Source: Acanthosepion lycidas (Eukaryota > Mollusca > Cephalopoda > Sepiida > Sepiidae). Taken from it: a DNA stretch of 64,000 nt. Of the stretch, positions 24,298 through 34,149 are shown one piece after another. The stretch spans positions 54,619,791 to 54,683,790 of the forward strand of contig OZ010574.1 in assembly GCA_963932145.1 (NCBI GenBank), given 5' to 3'. The first letter of the stretch is position 1. Each line of letters opens with the position of its first letter. The notes under the pieces are model-generated. The model saw only the letters and a program-made list of their open reading frames with translations. It was not told the origin of the DNA and made no database searches. Made by a program: the position numbers and the translations under genes.

Positions 24298-24974
24298 CGT
24301 CTTTGAAAACTTCTTGTGACGTTAGCCAAAAGTACTGACATATAGGAAATTTTATGTTCTCATACCAAGAAGTTAGAAAAATTTATAAATGTGTTGAAAG
24401 TATAAAAAAATGATCCAAGAACTTCCCCTAGTGTCTAATGAAACCTGCATAAATGAAAGACTTCTAACTGAATACAAGGTACTACATTTAAATTTTTTTA
24501 TTTAAAATTTTCTTGTGTTCGATCAAGTGTATTCTTTTTTGAACACAGTGAGTAGAAACTGTTCAAATGTTCTATAATTCCTAGCGCTTTCGGCTATAAT
24601 TTTAGCCATTATCAAGGATGATTTTATTTTTTCATTTTAATTGGGTGTGTGCGTTGTGTGTATGCTTTTAGTGTTATAGAGATGTTTTATTTTCCGAACA
24701 CAGTTAGCACATTATGGCCGTGTTCGTAGTTTGTATTATTAAGTGTTGGTTTTTTCTTTTTTATTATTAAGTCTTCCATTATTTTTAATCTTTTTTTTTT
24801 TTTTTTTTTTTTTTTTTACATGTGAATGAGGTTATTATGTTTGTATTTTCTACTAGTATGTTTCGGATAGTCTGGTAAGTTAGTGTTTAAATGGGTTCTA
24901 ATAGAGCTGTGGTCAGATAGGTGTAACGTCAGGCATCTGAAGAGGCACGTAGTCGTGTAATATATATATATATA

Positions 24975-25050
24975 TTAGGTTGGTGCAAAAATAATGACGT
25001 AGTAATGTCGTTTTTTGACGTTAAAAATACGTCATTATTTTTGCACCAAC

Positions 25051-25054
<4 letters not shown>
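24975..25054. mobile_element. MADE1-like mariner MITE, copy 3, inserted in (TA)n
   Basis: Ends TTAGGTTGGTGCAAAAATAA and TTTTTGCACCAACCCAA, TA on both sides, 80 bp. The left arm is longer than the right one (GTAGTAATGTCG is present only on the left), which indicates a deletion in one arm. The element splits a TA microsatellite: (TA)n lies on the left and a longer tract (25055-25104) on the right. Confidence 0.9.

Positions 25055-25104
<50 letters not shown>
25055..25104. repeat. (TA)n microsatellite abutting a MITE
   Basis: Pure TA that starts exactly at the right target duplication of the MITE. Confidence 0.95.
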
Positions 25105-25106
<2 letters not shown>

Positions 25107-25108
<2 letters not shown>

Positions 25109-26199
25109 GGTATTATCAGAAGTTTCAAACTATATTGCTGATAATATTAAAGAGAAGTAAAATTTATTTCTCAAAGGTAATGATATCAGGAGCTTTGTTG
25201 TCTTCTTAATTATGTTTGCGTTTATTTTCTTTAGTTAAACAGTAGAGTATTGACGATTTTTGCGGAAGAATGTTTTGGATAAATGGCAACAAACAGAAAC
25301 GAAAGCAGACGACAACAAATATTAGCGCAAAGCTTCTTTTTACATTCACAACGAGATTGACTTTCCGCCTGCAATCCTAAATTTTGAAACTAAAATATAC
25401 ATATATTGACAAGAAAGCGTATAGAATGCATATGGGGAACACTCATAGATGTACGCATACACACAGTGATACTTCAACGTACTTCAACATTTGCAGGATA
25501 TAGGCAAAAAGCCATATGACCGTGTACTTATGTATCTATCTCTTTGAATGCAATATTTTTTCGTTATGTTTCATCCGGTGAGAAACAGGCTTACTGGATC
25601 CTCAATTCATTGAAATCACCTCAGTGTCGGCGTTTTCATTTTCAAGAGCAAAAGATTCGAGGAAAAGCCGTTAGATGTGAATTATTTGCGCTTGACTTGC
25701 TTCAGAAAATGCAGACGTTGAATACTAAGCTTTTATTAGATTATTAAGAGAATAAACGAGAAAACAGCAGATCAATAGTTATAATTCTGACCTTTGTAAT
25801 GATAAAAATGTGTGAAAAAAAACACTGAGAGAGATTAGTAGGGCAACAAGTTTAATTCAGGATTTCTAGTATAGAAGAGCCAATAGATATGACGGAATAT
25901 GCTTAATACTAACAACGGAAAATAAAAGGCATGCGCAGTTCTATATTTACTGGCATAGATACCAACAATATGAAATTAAAATAATGCGTATATGTGTAAT
26001 TATTATTAAATATAGATTATAGATAATTTAAATGCCAGTTTTAACAGTATTAAGAATTAAGGCAGTAGTGTTAATTCTACACGTTTCTTTCTAGCAAAAA
26101 AGTTATTTTTTTGTTATTTTTAAATACATAGGTAATGTCAAAGTTATGAAAGTTTGCTGTGGTTAAATGTAGCTATTTTTATACATTTTATACAAAGTA
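25107..26199. other. No gene recognised
   Basis: AT-rich. A 67-codon plus frame at 25544-25747 has a balanced composition but no recognisable motif and no clear splice context. Confidence 0.6.
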
Positions 26200-26728
26200 C
26201 ACCCTTGTGCAAATGAATTAAAACGAAACAAATAATTCCGTTATATTTTTTTCGTATTTTTTCAATGAAAGATGACCCAGTGCACATATTAGTACTTCGT
26301 ATGTCCATTCTACAAAGTTATTCTTGCAGACTGACCATAGATTCTCGATTGGATTTAAAACAAGAGAATTTCTGGGTCAGTCTCTAGTACTTAGATTTGC
26401 TTACTGGTAAGGCTTGTCAGTGTGTTCGTAGCGTCACAATTTTCGTAAACAATGGCCGTAGGACAGCTAATCGACAGTCAAGACAATAGTGTCTGGGCGT
26501 GATTAAAATATGATACTATCACAAATGATGCAATGTTATTCAAGGCCAAGCCAATTTCATTATACACCTCGAAAATAGATTCATATTACTGCACACCACA
26601 ACAAATGACCTAACCTGAGGAAAAAATAGAAATCGATTACACCCTGTAAGTTCAGTGGGTCTAAAACTGACCTTATATTGAAAGAAAGGGAAATAAAGCG
26701 GTTGTTTCAATTAATTTGCACAAGGATG
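26200..26728 (-). mobile_element. Tc1-like element, decayed (529 bp)
   Basis: Left end CACCCTTGTGCAAATGAATT; the complement of the right end is CATCCTTGTGCAAATTAATT. TA lies at 26198-26199 and 26729-26730. The transposase remnant sits near the left end on the minus strand. The rest of the interior is too decayed to read. This lineage is clearly different from the one at 18.2 kb by its termini. Confidence 0.75.
26218..26376 (-). pseudogene. Tc1-type transposase C-terminus
   Basis: A 52-codon minus-strand frame that starts after an in-frame TGA and reads LNPIENLWSVCKNNF near its beginning, ending ELFVSF and stop. NPIENLW carries the catalytic Glu of the DDE triad in Tc1 transposases. The stop lies only about 20 bp from the element's left terminus, as expected for the transposase 3' end. 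Everything upstream, including both Asp residues, is lost or frame-shifted. Confidence 0.7.
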
Positions 26729-26730
26729 TA

Positions 26731-27374
26731 CAATAAAATGCATTAGAAAAATGTCAGTGCATAACGATCTTACCACAGAGCAATCGGAGATTTTATCAAC
26801 TAATTACATAAGTATGTTAACATAACAAATAATTATAATGTGTCTATTTTCTGCTTGATTGTTGATATCTTTTCTTTTTTATACATTGGAACTGTTTTCT
26901 TTAAACGGAAACAAATATTGCACATGAGTTTTATAGGGACATACATGAATAATGTACGTTCAGGAAGCATAAAGGTTATCGATGCCTGAGGTGGAATCCG
27001 CAATCCGATTTCAAAATTCCGGCCTGGTGTGATAAATTCTTCGACACGATTAGAATAAGTTCTCTAGTTTTGAGCGATAGCTATACTAGTAGCACTACTC
27101 TGAAATAAAAGCGTAGGGAATGCAAAAGACAACCACGCCACCATCGTTTTCAAAAAAATCACTGCAATTCAGATAATGAAGGAAAGTAATCTATTGGAGT
27201 AATAAAATGCCATGATCGACTACATCCCTGAATGGAAACGGTATTAAGAAAATATAAATGATGAAAGAAAGACGGATACACGTGGATAGTTCATGCTATG
27301 AAGGCAAGTTAATTTCGTAAGCAATTAAGGTTATAATTAATTTTCTTCGAATTATGTTCCCATATTTCCGTTCT
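26731..27374. other. No recognisable feature
   Basis: AT-rich DNA with no transposon end or family motif that I can support. Confidence 0.65.
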
Positions 27375-27706
27375 TGTGAGAGACTAAGCTAAATTTGCTT
27401 GCATTGTTTACGTTATTCAGACTGTTATCCTCATCTTCATTGCCATATTCGCAACGTTTCGGACGTGGTACGCTCCGGAATTCTTCGGGTGATTGGAATT
27501 TCGAAACCAAACCCTTTATGTCGTCCACCGGGGTAGAATGTTCTAGTTCCACGTGCCATGCCTCTCCCGGATGTATCACTTTTTTTTTTTTTTAAACTCG
27601 AAGTTTTTGATTCGCCACTGTTGTGGCCTGGTATTGAACTCACAACTCCTTGTGTCTAGTCACTGGATCTAACCAACCTCTTTATCCACTGGGCCAGATG
27701 AACGAA
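27375..27706 (-). mobile_element. SINE C, complete inverted copy
   Basis: On the minus strand: head TGGCCCAGTGGATAAAGAGG with B-box-like GAGTTCAATACC, an oligo-A run, GCATGGCACGTGGAACTAGA, CCGGAGCGTACCACG, CGAAACGTTGCGAATATGGC and AACAGTCTGAATAACG. It begins directly against a plus-strand copy at 27707, head-to-body. Confidence 0.7.
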
Positions 27707-27868
27707 ATAAAGCGTTCGGTTCGAAATTCCAATCAACTGAAGAAGGCCGGAGTGTACAACGAACGAAACGTTGTGAATATGGCAATGAAAATGTGGATAA
27801 CAGTCCGAATAATGTAAATAATGCAAGTATTTATAATACCTCATCTCAGAGATATAGACAGATAAAAA
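27707..27868 (+). mobile_element. SINE C, 5'-truncated copy
   Basis: Starts in the body (ACGAAATAAAGCGTTCGGTT), then CTGAAGAAGGCCGGAGTG and AACGTTGTGAATATGGC, ending ACCTCATCTCAGAGATATAG. Together with the adjacent minus copy it forms an inverted pair able to fold over about 140 bp. Confidence 0.65.
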
Positions 27869-28084
27869 ATTCTAACATGAGAGATTTTTTGGGAAGCTTT
27901 ACAGTATTATCGTAAAGTCATAAATTAGTATTTATCTCGACACCACAAATATATACATGCTCTGGAATCTTAATTTGAATGATTTTCCGAACAGCCTAAT
28001 ATTTGACTAATAGCTATTTAGATAGATAGATATTCTCAAAAATCTCGTGAATAAAAGGGTTAGGTTCGAAATTCCAATCACCAG

Positions 28085-28690
28085 CAGAAAGCCAGAGCAT
28101 ACAACAGCATTGTAAATATGGCAATGAAGATGAGGATAATAGTGTGAATAATGCAAGTAATCATAATACCTCATGTCAGATATATAGGCAGATATATAGA
28201 GAGACACAGACCTAAAGGCCGAAACGTTGTGAATATGGCAATGAAGATGAGGATAACAGTCCGAATAATGTAAATAATGCAAGTAATCATAATACCTCAT
28301 GTCAGATATATAGGCAGATATATAGAGAGACACAGACCTAAAGGCCGAAACGTTGTGAATATGGCAATGAAGATGAGGATAACAGTCCGAATAATGTAAA
28401 TAATGCAAGTAATCATAATACCTCATGTCAGATATATAGGCAGATATATAGAGAGACACAGACCTAAAGGCCGAAACGTTGTGAATATGGCAATGAAGAT
28501 GAGGATAACAGTCCGAATAATGTAAATAATGCAAGTAATCATAATACCTCATCTCCCAGATATAGACACATGAATAGAGAGACACAGACCTAAAGGCCGA
28601 AACGTTGTGAATATAACAGTCCGAATAGTGTGAATAATGCAAGTAATCATAATACCTCATCTCAGAGATATAGACAGATATTAAGCTAAA
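28085..28690. repeat. 126-bp tandem array derived from the SINE C 3' part
   Basis: Units begin CCTAAAGGCCGAAACGTTGT at 28211, 28337, 28463 and 28589, an exact 126-bp period. A diverged unit precedes them at 28085 and the last one is incomplete. Each unit contains AATATGGCAATGAAGATGAG, AACAGTCCGAATAATG and TCAGATATATAGGCAGAT. Since 126 is a multiple of three, the minus strand stays open for 217 codons with a 42-residue period (MRYYDYLHYLHYSDCY at each start). The frame is best explained by repeat length, not by selection. Confidence 0.9.
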
Positions 28691-28789
28691 TTTCGGAGTC
28701 TGTCTATATTTCTGAGATGAGGTATTATGTACAGTATTTACATTAGTCGGACAGACCCAAAGAGTGTGAGTTCAATACCCGGTTAAGGC

Positions 28790-29025
28790 AATGGAGAACT
28801 TTCAGAGGGAAAATTAGCAGGAGATAACTGATAACTGACATCCATCAAACATGGCACGTGGAACTAGAACAGTCTACCCCAGTGATCAAAATAAAGGGTT
28901 CAGTTCGAAATTCCAACCACCTGAAGAAGGCCGGAGCGTACAATGGCCTAAACGTTGTGACAAATATGGCGACAAAGATGAGAACAATAGTCCGACTAAT
29001 GTAAATACTGTAAGCTAAATTTATT
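28790..29025 (+). mobile_element. SINE C copy, head partly lost
   Basis: Begins near the B-box-like GAGTTCAATACCCGG, then ATGGCACGTGGAACTAGAAC, ACCTGAAGAAGGCCGGAGCG, AACGTTGTGACAAATATGG and AATAGTCCGACTAATGTAAA. More diverged than the tandem array just upstream. Confidence 0.6.
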
Positions 29026-29117
29026 TATAGAAACTGTCGAACGCATCTGTTATTCAATCAAATGATATACAGAGATAGATAGAAATGTGATATACATTTA
29101 TACACAAGTATTACGAA

Positions 29118-29178
29118 TCGAGACGTAAGTGGCCGAGCTGTTAAAATGCCAGATTTTCAGATGATGGTCTTGAAGATC
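29118..29178 (+). pseudogene. tRNA-Leu/Ser-like fragment
   Basis: AAGTGGCCGAGCTGTTAAAA resembles the D-arm/A-box of leucine or serine tRNAs. GCCAGATTTTCAGATGATGG could be a decayed anticodon arm with CAG. GAAGATCAAGC is a poor B-box. The stems are not complete, so this is a pseudogene or the head of an old SINE. Confidence 0.35.
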
Positions 29179-29698
29179 AAGCAGGCATATCATGAAAATA
29201 TCAAAATATTCATTGGCTTTTTTTCTGAAATTAGAATCTTTATTCTGGTAAGTTATTTATTCTACCCTATTAACGATAGATACCGTCTTTAATTCAAGGA
29301 ACTTTTCGGTATTGTGAAAATGTCTTAATAGACAATGAATATTACACTGATTGGAAAAAATCGTAGTTAGAATTACACATTTTTGAACCAAATTCTGTAT
29401 GGAACACTTTCAGACTCTAGATCCAGCAGTGTTTTGAAAAATGAGAAAAAGTTGTTTTATGTTGACTTCCATTTCTGCTTGAAACTGCCATTAAACAAAG
29501 CCATTTTCTAATGCTAGATTTTCAGAGTAACTGATTAGTTTCCGAAATTTAGTAACAATTACCTTTGAATCCGACTAAACATTTAATAATTTATTTACAG
29601 AGCAAGTTCCGTTTAGGTGTTCTGAATATGACCAGTTTTATTCCTTATAGTTTCTTGCAATAGATCAATTTTCATTGCTAATGATCATTATCAATGAT

Positions 29699-29823
29699 GT
29701 CTTGCTTACGGTCAATTCACGCTGAAAATGCCGGTTCTCATTCGATCATCGAAATTAAGCAGAGTCGAACCTGGCAAGTTCTTAGATGCGGGATGGGGAC
29801 TGCTTAGCAACACCGGATGATAT
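29699..29823 (+). pseudogene. 5S rRNA-derived sequence (SINE3-like or pseudogene)
   Basis: Colinear with 5S rRNA over nearly its whole length: TCACGCTGAAAATGCCGGTT, CTCATTCGATCATCGAAATT, AAGCAGAGTCGAACCTGG, CTTAGATGCGGGATGG. The internal control region is recognisable but mutated. An AAATAAATAAACC tail starts about 20 bp downstream, so retroposition (a SINE3-type element) is as likely as a simple pseudogene. Divergence argues against a working 5S gene. Confidence 0.7.
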
Positions 29824-29844
29824 AAGTGATCTCCTACAGTCTGA

Positions 29845-30107
29845 AATAAATAAACCGTAAAATAAATAATCAATCAACTACTATGATTTACTTTGTCAAA
29901 GAGAACAAGCGCTGATCGAGGATCCTTTACGTAATTCTATATAGAACTCATTTCTCTAAGGCTCGTGAACAGAATGTTGTCACTAAGTGATTTACTATTA
30001 ATTTTTTCTGCAATTTCATTTGGTTTTCATTTAAATGTTTCGCTAATTCATCATTATACCACTTCTCACTGCTTTAAGACTGATCTTTTAAGTAGGAGCG
30101 TAAAATC

Positions 30108-30140
<33 letters not shown>

Positions 30141-30768
30141 TTATCAAACCAATCCCAAACGTGATTGCACCTACTGAAGCGTTACTATATTTTTTCGGAC
30201 TCTAATGTATGTTATAGGAGTTAGCAGTGTGAATATTTGCAAGTAACTTTAGTACATTTGAAATAAAAAACAAGATTGTGTACTGATTAAATTTGTTTTC
30301 ATTTACTTACAAATAGTTCGGTTATTTTTAACATCTTCCGATGCAGTTGACTGCCGACATAATTCTTTTATTTACGCTATGAAAGCAGACTTTATATTGC
30401 TGGTCAATGTTTTCACTATAACATTTGTAGTACAACCAGGGCGCCTCAAACGAAGAAGTGTGAAGGGGTGCGACATCAGGTGATAATGCAGGGCTGGTGG
30501 GGGCAAATAAAATATTAAAGTTTTAACGATTTTATTTTTTTTTATTTTATCAGATAAACTGGATATTTAAAAAATATCCTCTTATCCTGAAAAAATATTT
30601 TGATTTGTGTTTAAATACTAGCTTTTTTGTTTCTGCTTGTAATCATTTTCTGACATGAGGCATAAAAACAGTTTTTCTGCATATAAGATTTATATAAAAG
30701 TTTCGGAAGCCAATGTTTGGCAAACATTTAAAAAAAAAAAGTTTAATTATTTTTTCGACAAATGATTA
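29845..30768. other. AT-rich DNA, no gene
   Basis: T-run at about 30111-30136. A short segment near 30438-30500 (CAGGGCGCCTC...GGGCTGGTGGGGGC) has the look of a hAT terminus, but I cannot pair it with a second end. Confidence 0.6.
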
Positions 30769-30873
30769 TTTAGGCTGGTGCAAAAAATAATGACGTAATA
30801 ATGTCGTTTTTTTGACATATTTTTTAACGTCAAAAAACGACATTATTACGTCATTATTTTTGCACCAACCTAA
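30769..30873. mobile_element. MADE1-like mariner MITE, copy 4 (105 bp)
   Basis: Ends TTAGGCTGGTGCAAAAAATA and TTTTTGCACCAACCTAA, TA at 30767-30768 and 30874-30875. Long-arm form with TGACGTAATAATGTCG on both sides. The longest copy in the window. Confidence 0.9.
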
Positions 30874-31221
30874 TAATTCAACTCGCTGGCATTGCCATAG
30901 AAAGAAGCCAAGCGCACACATTTTCTGCTTACTTCTCAATTTAAACAAAAAAAAAAAAAAAAAAAAAAATAGATGAACTGAAGCACTCCGGCCAACCGAT
31001 AGTCGTGGATGTCTTAATAAACACGTTATTAAATGTTCTGTATTTATCTATACTTATAGATAAAATGATACAGTCTACAGAAACACGCTTACCCCCTGTA
31101 AAATTCAATGAATTTGGAATAAACTGTTTTATGTTAATCTGGACTCTTTAAAATTCTATATCTTCTCTAAGGGTTCCATAGTACTTGATTGATTTTTGTT
31201 AACTGTTTAAAGTTACTTCGG

Positions 31222-31345
31222 GCACCGCGAGGCGGTGTAATAGTTAGCAAGCTTGTCTCGCTAGAAAAATTACGACTGAGTAGTGAGTTCGATCCTCACT
31301 GGGTGCCATCTGTTTTCGGCCTTGTGCCACATCTCAGCTACGTTC
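31222..31345 (+). mobile_element. SINE B
   Basis: tRNA-like head: A-box-like GTGTAATAGTTAGCAAGCTT and B-box GAGTTCGATCCTCACTGGGT, followed by GGCCTTGTGCCACATCTCAG and CTACGTTCGG. The head ends GGGTGCC, complementary to GGCACC at its start (31219-31225), as in an acceptor stem. A trimeric decayed version lies at 48262-48630. Confidence 0.65.
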
Positions 31346-31764
31346 GGAAATTCTCTATTTAACATTTGCAGAGATCATATTTGCTTGAATGCTGTTTTGT
31401 TTTCTTTTTATACTCGTGCATGTGTCTTTTAATAATGCACCACAAGTCTCATATTTGATTAATATCTGTAACATTTACAATTACACCAATTTGTTGTCTT
31501 CAAAAGGTTTTTCGGCGTACGAGGAAGAATTATTAATAAGTGCTAGTCATAAAAATGTCTCGTCCAAGAACGTATAATATCCTACATTTTATTTTGACAT
31601 AATCATTATATTTGAAGGAACATATGATTTCATAGCCTACAATATTAACTGAAAACTTGTAAGTAACGTTGGTTGACTATTTTCCTGAAAGAACTCGCTA
31701 TACCATCGGATAACTCGATATTAGTTCTATACTCATTACTAAAATGTATCTCATATATTTATAG

Positions 31765-32128
31765 GAGTACGGTGGAGTAATGAAATAGCGGAACCGAGTT
31801 CGAATTTTAGTTAATTCGAATATCCTTACATTCACTTACGTGCTAATACCTCTAGGAAAGGTATGAATTCATCACTTTCAGCAGGACACACTGGTTCCTT
31901 TAGGCTTGGGTGGCGAACTCTCTAGGAGAAGGTTAACTGTGAATTTAAAACCTGCGGAGGATCAAGTGTGGACCCTGTGGCGTAATGTTCTCTATATTTG
32001 GTATTTCCAAAAAGTGTGGTTGATTCTGAATAAGCCTTCGCCACTATAATCAAATAATATGTGTGGGTAGTCTGGTTCTAAGAAGTGAGATGCTTTATCC
32101 TCATGCGTCGAAAACGACGGAAGAATCC
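31765..32128 (+). mobile_element. SINE A, long form
   Basis: Head TACGGTGGAGTAATGAAATA with B-box-like GAGTTCGAATTTTAG, ACATTCACTTACGTGCTAAT, GGAAAGGTATGAATTCATCA, then a 3' part with GGACCCTGTGGCGTAATG, GGTAGTCTGGTTCTAAGAAG and ATGCGTCGAAAACGACGG. The same 3' part ends the copy at 45668-46069. It differs from the short form that ends in CATGTATCGAAAGATACATG. Confidence 0.65.
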
Positions 32129-32266
32129 AGAGAATACAGTTAATAAATCCGTTGGTATATAATCCAAGTGGATCCTATTAATATCAAATATTAAAACTGA
32201 TCCACAAAAAGAGCTCAATGTATTTATTATTACAGAGCATATAAATTACACACACACAAAAATATA

Positions 32267-32345
32267 TTACCTCATATGGGGATAAATCTGTTTCAGCCAA
32301 CTCGAAGTACGTTGGTTGAAATAAATCAATCCCCATATGAGGCAA
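32267..32345. repeat. Hairpin with about 35-bp arms
   Basis: Arms 32267-32301 and 32311-32345 around the loop TCGAAGTAC. The outer arm reads CCTCATATGGGGAT and its exact complement; the inner arm TTTCAGCCAAC pairs with GTTGGTTGAAA with a wobble and a small bulge. Pairing weakens outward into A/T-rich flanks. It is not the MADE1-like family. Confidence 0.75.
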
Positions 32346-32907
32346 TTTTGTTTTTTTTGTGCAATATGTAATATATATATATATATATATAAGGTTTGTT
32401 TTCGTAATGTTTACAGGAGCGTTAGTTTCAAGACTCGAGCTAAATATCTTAATCTTCTCTATCTTCACTCTGTTTACATTCGCAATGCAAACATCTTCAA
32501 ATATTTTATCACTGGTCAATCCACTTATCTTGCTTAATACGCATTTAATTTTTCTCAAGTACCCTTTTGCTACAATCTAAATGCCAGTTATTTTCGTTTT
32601 TCTATCTTGTCAAAGTTTACAAGTTCATTATTTAGTGTTCCGGGATCTTGGGTAAACTTTTCCCAATCCCCACACACACACACATACACACACAGGCACA
32701 TATATCTATATTATGATATTATTATTTAAAAATATTTTTTTCATCTCGACACAGAAATTTCAATGTTTCGGAATTAAAATTATTGTTCCATTTTCAAGCG
32801 ATATTCAATAACTTCAGAAAAAAATGACTTACTTTTGAAAACGAAGTAGTATTTTATTGAAGAGTTTAAGTAGGAGGGGGAATAAGTTTACAATATTATT
32901 TTTATGG

Positions 32908-33236
32908 GATCCAACCTGTATTCCTATACAGAAATTGATCTGACGTGCTATACGATTTAGCTACAGAGAAGCGTCTGGTTAGCGAAGTCCAAATAACTGT
33001 TTTTTAAACACAGTTTTCGACGATTTTTCTCGATCGATCATATCAGTTCGCGAAACTTATCTTAACATTGACTCAAAAACAAATATTTTTTTACAAAATT
33101 TGTCGAACATTCAGGCCAGTATTAATGTAATTAATGCTGTTTAATTAACATTAGATAATTTACTTAAATAAATTGTATCTATAAAAATAACATATAGAGA
33201 GAAAATATATTAAATAATTATCCATTTCATTATATC
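32908..33236 (-). mobile_element. Older copy of the tRNA-centred repeat
   Basis: Colinear with 33862-34146: AACCTGTATTCCTATACAG matches AACCTGCATCCTATACGG, GGTTAGCGAAGTCC matches GGTTAGCAAGGTCG, then TCGAACATTCAGGCC and TTTACTTAAATAAATTGTAT. The tRNA part is badly decayed and no left arm is visible. Confidence 0.55.
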
Positions 33237-33710
33237 TTGCCAGGTCATTGAGTACTTTTGTTTATTGTTTAGGTGAGATCTGCCTTTTGGTCATTTCTTC
33301 TTTCCTCTTTTGATTCTTTTTATTGTGTGAGTTTTTATTGTTCCTTTTTTTCTTATTCCTTTTTTTTCTTTTTCTTTCTTTTTCTATTTGTGCCACACCC
33401 TTTTCTTTTTCTTTTGTTTTTTTATATGTCTTTTGGTCAGACTAACATTCTTGATGTTTGTATATTAAATAAACGCACACACACACATATTATTTATACT
33501 ATAAGAGATTATAATAAAAAGCACATGTTGAAATCGCTACACACAACTTACATTTCCAAAATACTTTCGATCAGTTACAGTCCATCTCTGTCATCATTTA
33601 ACATCAATACACGGAAGGTTATTCGTGAGTATGAACGGATTTTATTAAACATTTGCAGACATAATGTCCGTAATTTATTCAATCAGACATGCCTAAAAGA
33701 GAATTTGCTG

Positions 33711-33739
<29 letters not shown>

Positions 33740-33741
<2 letters not shown>

Positions 33742-34146
33742 TTATTAAAGACACTTTTTATAGATACAAGTATTTAAGTAAATGCTCTGTTTATAATAAA
33801 CAATATGAAATAACATTTAACGGCCTGAATGTTCGAGAAATTTTCATAGAAAATATTCGTCCTTTGACAGGATTCGAACCTGCATCCTATACGGAACCGC
33901 CATTTATACCGGCGTGCCTAACCGCTCGGCCACAAAGGATCGTTCGGTTAGCAAGGTCGAATTTACTGCTTATAAACTTCAATCTTCCATGAAAACTTAT
34001 CGGACATTCAGCCCGTTAAATGTTATTTAATACTGTTTATTATAAACAGAGCATTTACTTAAATACTTGTATCTATAAAAAGAACGTTAAACATAAAAAA
34101 TGTCTTTAATAAGTAAATTGTCGGACTTTGTCCATTTCTTATATGT
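33740..34146 (-). mobile_element. Inverted repeat enclosing a tRNA-like gene
   Basis: Arms 33740-33850 and 33988-34113 match over AGATACAAGTATTTAAGTAA, ATGCTCTGTTTATAATAAAC and AACATTTAACGGCCTGAATG, with one insertion of about 20 nt in the right arm. The 137-bp centre holds the tRNA-like sequence. Homology to the copy at 32.9 kb extends to about 34146, so the right boundary is beyond the arm. The left boundary is a (TA)n tract. Confidence 0.75.
33860..33939 (-). tRNA. Class II tRNA-like sequence, anticodon uncertain
   Basis: Read on the minus strand, 80 nt. The acceptor arms TCCTTTG and CAAAGGA pair perfectly. The D-arm region is GCCGAGCGGTTAGGC. The anticodon stem CGCCG/TGGCG encloses the loop GTATAAA. 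A 14-nt variable arm can pair TTCC with GGA. The T-arm is GCAGG-TTCGAAT-CCTGT. U33 is present and the literal anticodon is AUA. The long variable arm points to Leu/Ser ancestry, which does not fit that anticodon. A and B boxes are intact, so Pol III transcription is possible. It sits inside a dispersed repeat, so a SINE head or pseudogene is the safer reading. Confidence 0.45.
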
Positions 34147-34149
34147 GTG

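Noticed and set aside
24575..24640. CGCTTTCGGCTATAATTTTA-type sequence resembling retroposon 3' regions
   Set aside because: Suggestive only; no second copy in the window to define a family.
28007..28660. 217-codon minus-strand repeat protein
   Set aside because: Frame persists because the tandem unit is 126 bp and derives from a SINE tail; no independent sign of selection.
28085..28690. CRISPR-like array
   Set aside because: Units are contiguous 126-bp tandem copies without unique spacers.
30438..30500. hAT left terminus
   Set aside because: Only one possible end; no partner terminus or target duplication found.
32184..32558. 124-codon minus-strand frame
   Set aside because: Crosses a hairpin and a TA microsatellite; no motif.
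33273..33992. 239-codon plus-strand frame
   Set aside because: Starts in T-rich low-complexity DNA, runs through (CA)n and (TA)n, and ends across the antisense of the tRNA-like sequence; no domain.
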